Shown here one piece after another: positions 16,835 through 24,205 of a stretch of 64,000 nt of DNA. The DNA is from CAZIAK01 sp964537035 (GTDB taxonomy: Bacteria; Planctomycetota; B15-G4). The stretch lies in assembly GCA_964537035.1 (NCBI GenBank), contig CAZIAK010000020.1, positions 20,218 to 84,217 on the forward strand. Reading direction: 5' to 3'. The number at the start of each line of letters is the position of its first letter. Within the stretch, counting starts at the first letter, position 1. Below the pieces are notes generated by a model, which searched no databases, was not told the origin of the DNA, and worked only from the letters and a program-made list of their open reading frames with translations. A program made the position numbers and the translations under genes.

Positions 16835-18000
16835 CAGCCGCCGCAGTGTCCACGCTCATCTCCCGGGCCGAAGAACTGGTTCGCGACGACAAACTCGCCA
16901 GCGTGCAAGCCTGGAAGGATCGCACCGGTGGGCTGGCCATGGGCTTCATGCCCGTGTACGCCCCCCGGGAACTGCTGGCCGCCCAGGGTGTGCTGCCCGT
17001 GGGCATCGTGGGCAACGGTGACCTGGAGATCATTCGCGGCGACGCGTTCTTTCAGTCGTACATCTGCCACATCCCCCGCAGCACGATCGAGATGGGCCTG
17101 AACGGCAGCCTCGATTGCCTCGACGGGATGATCTTCCCCGCCACCTGCGACGTGATCCGCAACCTGTCGGGCATGTGGAAGATGCGTTTCCCTGACAAGC
17201 TCTCCCGCTACCTCGATGTCCCGCAGGACTTCAATCACGAGATCGGCGGGTCGTTCTACCGCATGGAGCTCGAGAGCCTCAGCGACGAGTTGACCTCCCG
17301 AGGAGCCAGGCCCTACGACAAGGACGCCTTGCGCGAGGCCATCGCCGAATACAACGTGCAGCGAGGACTCATCCGCGAGCTCTACGCCCTGCGTCGCGAC
17401 CAACCCTGGAAGATCCCCACCGCTGAACTCTACTGGATCTTGCGCGCCTGCCTGCTGCTTCCCGTAGACGAACAGATCCAGTGGTTGACCGAGTTCAGAG
17501 ACACCGCCCTGGCAGACGACGAACGCAAGCCCATGGACCAGGCCCGGGTGCTGCTCACCGGGTCGTTCTGCGAGCAGCCCCCCATCGGCCTGATCAAGAC
17601 CCTGGAGCGCAGCGGCTGCTACATCGTCGACGACGATCTCTGTCAGGTGCATCGTTGGATTCCCCAGGACATCAGCACCGAGGGTGACCCTCTCGACGCC
17701 CTGGTCACCGCCTTTCTGGACGACGGCGTGGCCAGCCCCATCCGCTACATCGACAAGGAACCCAAGGGCGAGGCCCTGGTCCGCCGGGTGGCGGAGAGCA
17801 AGGCCGAGGGTGTGCTGTTCTGCGCGCCCAGCTTCTGCGACCCGGCCCTGCTCGACCAACCCATGGCCGTCGCCGCCATCGAGAAGGCCAACATCCCCTG
17901 GACAGGCTTCAAGTACTCCGAGAACAACGGGCAGTTCCAGGTCATACGCGAGCAGGCCGGCACCTTCGCCGACTCGATCAAGCTGTGGAGTGAAGCATGA
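16831..18000 (+). CDS. bcrC: Benzoyl-CoA reductase subunit C
   Basis: A 389-residue subunit of the HgdB/2-hydroxyacyl-CoA dehydratase fold and, with BcrB, the substrate-reducing module of class I ATP-dependent benzoyl-CoA reductase. Conserved features are CxxP-type Cys sites at about 79, 96 and 106 (SYICHIPRS, LDCLDGMIFPATCDVIRNL), the FCEQPP block, and FCAPSFCDP near the C-terminus. Some of these should bind a [4Fe-4S] cluster. The length agrees with Thauera BcrC (about 386). Starts and stops overlap in ATGA with dch upstream and bcrB downstream. Confidence 0.93.
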   Translation: MTAAAVSTLISRAEELVRDDKLASVQAWKDRTGGLAMGFMPVYAPRELLAAQGVLPVGIVGNGDLEIIRGDAFFQSYICHIPRSTIEMGLNGSLDCLDGMIFPATCDVIRNLSGMWKMRFPDKLSRYLDVPQDFNHEIGGSFYRMELESLSDELTSRGARPYDKDALREAIAEYNVQRGLIRELYALRRDQPWKIPTAELYWILRACLLLPVDEQIQWLTEFRDTALADDERKPMDQARVLLTGSFCEQPPIGLIKTLERSGCYIVDDDLCQVHRWIPQDISTEGDPLDALVTAFLDDGVASPIRYIDKEPKGEALVRRVAESKAEGVLFCAPSFCDPALLDQPMAVAAIEKANIPWTGFKYSENNGQFQVIREQAGTFADSIKLWSEA

Positions 18001-19301
18001 GCACCACCGATACAGACAACGCCGTCCACAAGGACAGCAGCCAGATTCGCCAGAAGGAGATGCTCGCCGATCACTACGGCAAGCTGGCAAACTCACCGGA
18101 GACCGGCGCCAAGTGCGTGTACACCTTCGTGCCAGGCAACCTGACCGAGCTGGTGCGCAGCTTCGATCTGCTGCCCGTGCTGCCCGAGATCAACGCCTTG
18201 CAGAGCGCCATGCGCGGCAAGACCGGGGCCTATATCAACCACGCTGAGAAGCTCGGGCACAGCGAAGATGTGTGCACCTACGTCAAGGCCGATGTGGGCA
18301 TGCTCAAGAACGGCAACATCGGCCCCACGGGCGAGCACCTTCCCGACCCGGACCTGCTGCTGCTCTCGTACACCGGCTGCTTCACCTTCATGAAGTGGTT
18401 CGAGATCCTGAAGCAAGAGTACGACTGCCCGGTGGTCATGCTGCACACGCCCTACCAGGGTGACGGTGAGATCACCGACTCCATGCGTGACTACGTGGTC
18501 AAGCAACTGAAGGAGAAGGTCATCCCCGCCTTGGAGAAGGTCTCGGGCAAGTCCTATGACGAGGACCGCTTGAAAGAGATGCTCGGTCACTCGGCCGTGG
18601 CCGAAGACGACCTGGTGGCGGTGCTGCAGTCGGCCAAGCACAAGCCCTCTCCCATCGACGCCTACTTCGGCGGGGTCTACTACATCGGCCCCATGTTCAC
18701 CGCCTTCAGAGGCACCGAAGAGGCCGTGGGCTACTACAAGGCCCTGCGCGCCGAGGTCGAAGAGCGCATGGCCCTGGGCCTCGGGCCGGTGACTCCCGAC
18801 GGCAAGACCACCGCAGAGAAGTACCGCATCGTCGTCGAGGGCCCCCCAAACTGGACCGACTTCAGGACCTTCTGGCGCATGTTCTCTGACGAAGGCGCGG
18901 TCTCCGTGGCCAGCACCTACACCAAGGTCGGCGGCACCTACGACTTCGGCTTCCGCCACGACCCGGCCCGCCCTCTCGAGAGCCTGGCCGAGTACTGCAT
19001 GGGCTGCTACACGAACCTCAACCTGCCCAGCCGGGTCGACATGCTCTGCAACTACATCGAGGAGTATCAGGCCGACGGCCTGCTGATCAACTCGGTGAAG
19101 AGCTGCAACTCGTTCAGCGCGGGCCAGCTGATGATCCTGCGCGAGGTCGAGAACCGCACGGGTGTTCCCGGAGGGTTCATCGAGAGCGACCTCGTCGACC
19201 CCCGCTACTTCTCGGCGGCCAACATCAAGAATCGCCTGGAGTCGTACTTCCAGATGATTGAACAGAAGCGGTCCAGCCCGGCGTTGGGAGCGATGGGATG
19301 A
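17997..19301 (+). CDS. bcrB: Benzoyl-CoA reductase subunit B
   Basis: A 434-residue partner of BcrC in the substrate-binding module, close to the usual length of about 438. It shows the HgdB-family elements SYTGCFTFMKWFEIL (Cys128), EYCMGCYTNLN and LINSVKSCNSFSAGQ, the cysteines expected to ligate the active-site iron-sulfur cluster. The reductase transfers two electrons at very low potential to the aromatic ring, driven by ATP hydrolysis in BcrAD. ATGA overlaps on both sides imply stoichiometric coupled translation with bcrC and bcrA. Confidence 0.94.
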   Translation: MSTTDTDNAVHKDSSQIRQKEMLADHYGKLANSPETGAKCVYTFVPGNLTELVRSFDLLPVLPEINALQSAMRGKTGAYINHAEKLGHSEDVCTYVKADVGMLKNGNIGPTGEHLPDPDLLLLSYTGCFTFMKWFEILKQEYDCPVVMLHTPYQGDGEITDSMRDYVVKQLKEKVIPALEKVSGKSYDEDRLKEMLGHSAVAEDDLVAVLQSAKHKPSPIDAYFGGVYYIGPMFTAFRGTEEAVGYYKALRAEVEERMALGLGPVTPDGKTTAEKYRIVVEGPPNWTDFRTFWRMFSDEGAVSVASTYTKVGGTYDFGFRHDPARPLESLAEYCMGCYTNLNLPSRVDMLCNYIEEYQADGLLINSVKSCNSFSAGQLMILREVENRTGVPGGFIESDLVDPRYFSAANIKNRLESYFQMIEQKRSSPALGAMG

Positions 19302-20620
19302 AATACTGCGTAGGCATCGACCTGGGCTCGACCACCACCAAGGCGGTCGTCCTCGACGAAGAGGGCAACGTGCTGGGCCAGGGCATCACCAATAGCCGCA
19401 GCAACTATGAGGTCGCCTGCGAGGTGGCCCTGGGCGAGGCGCTGATCAGGGCCCGCTTCGGCATGATGGAAGCTCGGCTCGGAGACCTTGACAGCGAGAC
19501 CCGCGCCGAGCTTCTTGGCGAGCTCGAGCGGCTCTTTCGGGCCGAGCAGTACAGCGAGCAGCTGGCGATGTTCGGCAAGGTCGTCCGACGCCTGGCAGAC
19601 GAGAACAAGGCAGACCCTCAGATCTCCGAGGCCCTGACGGCCATCACTTCATCCATGCAAGACGAGGTGGGTGACCTGTTCGCTCCCGGCGCCTCACGCA
19701 AGAGCGACTTCTTTCGAGACCTGGCCGGCAGCCGCTTCCTGAAGGAAGCCGAGGGCATCGCCCGCCGCGGCGAAGTCAGCTTCGATGGACTCGTCGGGCT
19801 CTTCGACAAGGCCATCCTGGAAGCCGAGAACTGCCCGCCCAGCGCCGCCTTCGAAGACCACGCCCGCTCTGCCTTGACCACCATGACCAAGCCCCCCGCT
19901 GAGCTGGAAGCCGCGGTGGAGTACATCTCAAAGCTCCCGTTGGAGCAGGCCGTCAGCGTGGGCACGGGCTACGGGCGGGCGACCCTGCCCTTCGAGAAGG
20001 ACTGCATCCGTTCAGAGATTCTCTGCCACGGCCTGGGCGCCCACGCCATGTTCCCGGGCACCCGCACCGTGCTCGACATCGGCGGACAGGACACCAAGGC
20101 CATCCAGGTCGATGACCGGGGCATCGTCACCAGCTTCCAGATGAATGACCGCTGCGCTGCCGGCTGTGGACGCTATCTCGGCTACATCGCCGACGAGATG
20201 AACCTGGGCCTTCACGAACTGGGCCCCATGGCCTGCAGCGCCAAGCGCACGGTGAAGATCAACTCGACCTGCACGGTGTTCGCTGGCGCCGAGTTGCGCG
20301 AGCGGCTCTCCCTGGGCGAGAAGCGCGAGGACATCCTGGCCGGATTGCACCGGGCCATCGTGCTCAGGGCCATGTCCTTGCTGGCTCGCTCCGGCGGCGT
20401 GCACGACGAGTTCACCTTCACCGGAGGGGTGGCCAAGAACCCCGCTGCAGTCGGCGCGCTCGAGAAGCTCATCGGCGAGAACTACGGCGAGCGGACGATC
20501 AACATCTCTCCCGATTCGATCTACACCGGCGCCCTCGGAGCGGCCCTCTTCGCCTGGCGCGACTGGACAGCGCGCATGAGCGCAGCGGATGAGCCTGCCC
20601 TGGCTGAAAGGAACAACTGA
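19298..20620 (+). CDS. bcrA: Benzoyl-CoA reductase subunit A (ATPase/electron activator)
   Basis: A 440-residue subunit of the ASKHA (acetate kinase/hsp70) ATPase fold that forms the electron-activation module with BcrD. Visible are the phosphate-1 loop GIDLGSTTTK (residues 6-15), LDIGGQDTKAI (259-269), the Cys-bearing loop NDRCAAGCGRYL (Cys286, Cys290) and STCTVFAG (Cys325), expected to hold a bridging [4Fe-4S] cluster. The internal insert (about residues 40-215) is longer than in HgdC-type activators and is typical of the BcrA/BadF group. Overlapping start and stop codons couple it to bcrB and bcrD. Confidence 0.94.
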   Translation: MKYCVGIDLGSTTTKAVVLDEEGNVLGQGITNSRSNYEVACEVALGEALIRARFGMMEARLGDLDSETRAELLGELERLFRAEQYSEQLAMFGKVVRRLADENKADPQISEALTAITSSMQDEVGDLFAPGASRKSDFFRDLAGSRFLKEAEGIARRGEVSFDGLVGLFDKAILEAENCPPSAAFEDHARSALTTMTKPPAELEAAVEYISKLPLEQAVSVGTGYGRATLPFEKDCIRSEILCHGLGAHAMFPGTRTVLDIGGQDTKAIQVDDRGIVTSFQMNDRCAAGCGRYLGYIADEMNLGLHELGPMACSAKRTVKINSTCTVFAGAELRERLSLGEKREDILAGLHRAIVLRAMSLLARSGGVHDEFTFTGGVAKNPAAVGALEKLIGENYGERTINISPDSIYTGALGAALFAWRDWTARMSAADEPALAERNN

Positions 20621-21483
20621 TGACTGACGCCACATCTGCAGCAGACGCCCCCCTGGTCGCGGGTATCGACGTGGGCAGCTCCGCCGTCAAGGTGGTCTTC
20701 ATGCGCGTCCCCCGAGACGGGCACCCCGAGATGCTGCTGGGTCGCCGGGAGCGCATCCGCCGCCGTGATCCCCAAGAGGTGGTGGCGGGGTTGTATCAGA
20801 CGTGCCTCGACGAACTCGATCTGTCCAACGACGACCTGACCTACGTGGCCACCACGGGCGAAGGCGAGCTGGTCCCCTTTCGCACCGGGCACTTCTACGG
20901 CATGACCACCCACGCCCGGGGCGGCCTCTTCCTCGACCCCGAGGCCAGGGCGATCATCGACATCGGTGCGCTCCACGCCCGGGCGGTGATGATGGACGAG
21001 CGCAGCAAGGTGCTCGGCTATCGCATGACCAGCCAGTGCGCCAGCGGCTCCGGCCAGTTCTTGGAGAACATCTGCCGCTACCTGGGCATCACCATCGACG
21101 AGATCGGACCGCTCTCGCTCGCAGCGGACAAGCCCGAGTCCTGCTCGTCGATCTGCGCCGTGCTCGCCGAGACCGACGTGATCAACATGGTCTCCAGGGG
21201 CATCACCGCGCCGAACATCGTCAAGGGCATCCACCAGTCCATGGCCGGGCGCTATCTCAAGCTGGCCACGTCGCTCGGTGTCACAGGCGTGGTGCTGATC
21301 ACCGGCGGCCTGTCGTCTGACGAGGGGCTGCTGGCGGCCATGTCCGAGCTCTCTGAGGAGCAAGGCGCTGGCATCGAAGTGCGCGCCCACGCCGACTCCG
21401 TGTTGGCCGGTGCCATCGGCGCCGCCATCTGGGGAGCCTTCCGGGCGAGCAAGCTGGCAGCCAAAGGTGTGGCCCTGGTCTGA
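20620..21483 (+). CDS. bcrD: Benzoyl-CoA reductase subunit D (ATPase/electron activator)
   Basis: A 287-residue ASKHA ATPase and second activator subunit of class I benzoyl-CoA reductase. Motifs: AGIDVGSSAVKVVF (phosphate loop, about 14-27), IDIGALHARAV, SQCASGSGQFLENI (Cys140) and SCSSICAVLAETDVI (Cys175, Cys179), and VLITGGLSSDEG near the C-terminus. Usual length is about 282. The ATG shares its first base with the last base of the bcrA stop codon (TGATG). BcrA and BcrD hydrolyse about two ATP per two-electron reduction. The ferredoxin that feeds the enzyme in Thauera clusters is not encoded here. Confidence 0.94.
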   Translation: MTDATSAADAPLVAGIDVGSSAVKVVFMRVPRDGHPEMLLGRRERIRRRDPQEVVAGLYQTCLDELDLSNDDLTYVATTGEGELVPFRTGHFYGMTTHARGGLFLDPEARAIIDIGALHARAVMMDERSKVLGYRMTSQCASGSGQFLENICRYLGITIDEIGPLSLAADKPESCSSICAVLAETDVINMVSRGITAPNIVKGIHQSMAGRYLKLATSLGVTGVVLITGGLSSDEGLLAAMSELSEEQGAGIEVRAHADSVLAGAIGAAIWGAFRASKLAAKGVALV

Positions 21484-21492
21484 GTTGTCACC

Positions 21493-22254
21493 ATGACCGA
21501 TCCAGCGACCCTACTCTCACTGCACGACCGTGTGGCCTTGGTCACCGGGGCCTCCGGCGGCATCGGTCGTGCCGTAGTGGCCCAGCTCTCTGAAGCTGGC
21601 GCCACCGTAGTGGCTACCGACCTGCAGCCCCACGACGACCACGACGGCGACTTCATCCCCTGCGAGCTCACCACTCCCGGTGCGGTGGGCGAGCTGGTCG
21701 ACACCGTTGAGCGACGTCATGGGCGCCTCGACATGGTCGTGCATTGCGCGGGCATCACCCGCGACCGGGTGCTCTGGAAGCTGAGCGATGCCGACTGGGA
21801 CGATGTCCTGTCGGTCAACCTGGGCACGGCCTTTCGGCTCTTGCGCCGGGTCACGCCGCTCATGCGTGCGACCACCGAGGCCGACGGCGCCGCTGGGCGC
21901 TTGGCGGACGGCTCCGTGGTGCTGGTGACCTCGATCAACGGTGAGCGAGGAAAGTTCGGGCAGGCCAACTACGCCGCCAGCAAGGCCGGGCTCATCGGCC
22001 TGGGCCGCACGGCAGCGAAGGAACTGGGCCGCTTCTCCGTACGCGTGAACCTGTTGGCTCCGGGGCTCATCGAGACGGCCATGACCGCCGAGCTTCCCGA
22101 CGCCGCCCGCGCCGCCGCCCTGGCCGAGACAGCCCTGAATCGCTTCGGCCAGCCTGAAGACGTGGCCCGTTCCATTCTCTTCCTGGTCAGCGATCTGGCC
22201 CGCCACGTCACCGGACAGGTGCTCCGGGTGGACGGCGGCCAGCTCATGGCCTGA
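21493..22254 (+). CDS. Short-chain dehydrogenase/reductase, FabG-like
   Basis: A 253-residue classical SDR with the cofactor motif TGASGGIG, a CAG element (HCAGITRD, usually NAG), the catalytic Ser in VLVTSING and the YAASK Tyr/Lys pair. The C-terminus LRVDGGQLMA is FabG-like. It begins 9 bp after bcrD, so it is almost surely part of the operon. The pathway needs oxidation of 3-hydroxypimeloyl-CoA after ring cleavage, and this enzyme could be that dehydrogenase; that role is inferred from position alone. Cytosolic. Confidence 0.85.
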   Translation: MTDPATLLSLHDRVALVTGASGGIGRAVVAQLSEAGATVVATDLQPHDDHDGDFIPCELTTPGAVGELVDTVERRHGRLDMVVHCAGITRDRVLWKLSDADWDDVLSVNLGTAFRLLRRVTPLMRATTEADGAAGRLADGSVVLVTSINGERGKFGQANYAASKAGLIGLGRTAAKELGRFSVRVNLLAPGLIETAMTAELPDAARAAALAETALNRFGQPEDVARSILFLVSDLARHVTGQVLRVDGGQLMA

Positions 22255-22300
22255 CCGCACAGCGACCTCACACAGCACACGAACTCCCGACGCACACGCA

Positions 22301-22795
22301 ATGGAGCAGCAGAACATGCAGCAACAGGACATGCGCGAGCCCAGTCTCGAACACAGCACCGTCACCGTACGAGGCCTCCTCCCCGAGGACATGCAGGCCG
22401 TGATCGCCCTCGACGCCAAGACCACCGGCCGTCGGCGGGAGGAGTACTTCAAGGTCAAGCTCGAGCAGAACCTGGTGGAGACGGGTATCAAGGTCTCCTT
22501 GGCTGCCGAATACGACGATCTCTTTGCCGGCTTCCTGCTGGCCCGGGTGTTCTACGGTGAGTTCGGTCAGAGCGAACAGGTCGCCGTGCTGGACACCCTG
22601 GTGGCGCACCCCGACTTCCGCCGCAAGGGCATCGGCAAGGCCCTGCTTGAGCAGCTCTGCATGAACCTCAAGGCCCTGGGTGTCACCCGGCTGCAGACCG
22701 AGGTGCTCTGGGACGACATGGACCTGATACGCTTCTTCCACGACGTCGGTTTCAGCCCGGCCCAGCGTCTTTGCCTCGACTACGACCTCGCCTGA
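22301..22795 (+). CDS. GNAT-family N-acetyltransferase at the end of the bcr operon
   Basis: A 164-residue GNAT. TLVAHPDFRRKGIGKALLEQLC contains the acetyl-CoA pyrophosphate-binding motif (R/Q-x-x-G-x-G/A), followed by RFFHDVGFSPA, a usual motif-B ending. The start may be ATG 22301 or, with GGAG nine bases upstream, ATG 22316. GNAT genes occur in some benzoate-degradation clusters (for example badL of Rhodopseudomonas), and lysine acetylation of acyl-CoA ligases is known in that organism. A regulatory role on this pathway is plausible but inferred. Confidence 0.8.
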   Translation: MEQQNMQQQDMREPSLEHSTVTVRGLLPEDMQAVIALDAKTTGRRREEYFKVKLEQNLVETGIKVSLAAEYDDLFAGFLLARVFYGEFGQSEQVAVLDTLVAHPDFRRKGIGKALLEQLCMNLKALGVTRLQTEVLWDDMDLIRFFHDVGFSPAQRLCLDYDLA

Positions 22796-22798
22796 CGA

Positions 22799-24196
22799 GT
22801 GAGCCGGAAGCAGCGGTCACGAGCTCACCCTGACCCGCTCCCTCCTCTGATCGAAGGCCTCACTGACTTGCACGCCTCTTTCCCCTGGCGGCGTGCCGCC
22901 CTGTGCTCCTCCCTGCGACTCGGTCTGCTGGTCACAGCCACGATGGCGATGGCTGGGCCGGTCGTGGCGGCCCGAGCCGACGACGAGGAGCGCCCACCGG
23001 TCTGGCAGCTGGCCCAGAAGATCATCGCTGCAGAGCAGCTAGAGCGGGCCAGCAACGTGGTCTTCGACTTCATGGCGGGCGTCCCCGAGCGGCGCGATCA
23101 GGTGACCGGCACCGTGTCCCGGATCACCTCGGCCCTGACCCAGCCCTGGACCCCTCCCGCATTGGCCAAAGAGTTGCGCGACGGGCTGGCAGCCCCCGCC
23201 GCCAAGACCAAGGGTGATCGTTGGGCAACGCTCATGCCGCAGATCGGCGAGTGGCTCGATCTGGACGTGGCCGCCAGCGCCCGAGCCAGCGACGACTCCC
23301 CCGGGCTCGCGGCGCTCGAGTTGCAGTGGGCGGTTGTCAACGACAGCGACGTCACGGGTGCCGCGCTGCTCAGCGCTCTCAGTGAGTTCATGGCCCTCGC
23401 CCATGCAGCAGCGGCCAACGCCCTCTCTGGTTTCAGCCCCGAGCAGCAGTCCCTGATCGAACGACTGCGGGGTGAAGTGCTCACTCAACCCGGGCAAGAC
23501 CGAGCGCGACTGCTCGCCGTGACCGACGTCGCTCTCAGGCTCACCGAAGACGCTTTCGTCAGCGGCTTGGCCAAGCGCCTCAAGGGCTACAAGCCCGGCA
23601 AGGGCAGCCCACGGCCACCCGCCGGTTTCAAGAAGGACATCGTCGCCGTGGTCGGAGACAGCGACGAGAACAGAGTCGTCCTGGGCGGCCGCAAGACCAG
23701 CGTCTACGGCGCCCCGGCCGCGTTGATCATCGACCTGGGAGGCGACGACAGCTACAGCGCCTGGGCCTACGCCCAGGGAGGCGGTCTGGGCCCTGGGCTG
23801 GCCGCGCTCATTGACGGCACCGGAGACGACACCTACACCTGCCGATCCGTGGCGCACGCCGGCATGGCCTGGGATGAAGGGGTCGGCTATTTCTTCGATG
23901 ATGAAGGCAACGGCACGTATCGCCTGGGCGGCGCGGCCCAGACCGGTGTGGCCATCTTCGTCGACGGCGACGGCAAGGATCAGTACCAGAGCGGCAAGGA
24001 AGGTCAGGGCGGCACCGGCGCCAGCGAGTACCACGACAAGCCCGCCTTTGCCCTGATGGTCGATCTGGGCGGAGACAAGGACAGCTACAGTGCACCCGGT
24101 CGAAAGGACGGCGAGCGCATCGCCACCACCGGCGTGGCGATCTTCCTGGATACCAAGGCGAAGACTCTTGAGAAGGCCATCGCGGCCATCAAGTGA
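22799..24196 (+). CDS. Secreted protein with GGDDxY-type glycine/aspartate repeats
   Basis: A 465-residue protein from a GTG three bases after the GNAT stop; a TTG at 22868 is an alternative start. A hydrophobic stretch (LRLGLLVTATMAMAGPVVAA) followed by ARADDEE looks like a signal peptide. Residues about 50-280 are helical and unassigned. From about 290 on, short repeats occur: DLGGDDSYS, DGTGDDTYT, DEGNGTYRL, DGDGKDQYQ, DLGGDKDSYS. They resemble calcium-binding or beta-roll turns. It ends 9 bp before the convergent kinase gene. The function is unknown and unlikely to be part of aromatic catabolism. Confidence 0.6.
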   Translation: MSRKQRSRAHPDPLPPLIEGLTDLHASFPWRRAALCSSLRLGLLVTATMAMAGPVVAARADDEERPPVWQLAQKIIAAEQLERASNVVFDFMAGVPERRDQVTGTVSRITSALTQPWTPPALAKELRDGLAAPAAKTKGDRWATLMPQIGEWLDLDVAASARASDDSPGLAALELQWAVVNDSDVTGAALLSALSEFMALAHAAAANALSGFSPEQQSLIERLRGEVLTQPGQDRARLLAVTDVALRLTEDAFVSGLAKRLKGYKPGKGSPRPPAGFKKDIVAVVGDSDENRVVLGGRKTSVYGAPAALIIDLGGDDSYSAWAYAQGGGLGPGLAALIDGTGDDTYTCRSVAHAGMAWDEGVGYFFDDEGNGTYRLGGAAQTGVAIFVDGDGKDQYQSGKEGQGGTGASEYHDKPAFALMVDLGGDKDSYSAPGRKDGERIATTGVAIFLDTKAKTLEKAIAAIK

Positions 24197-24205
24197 GACG
24201 CTGCT

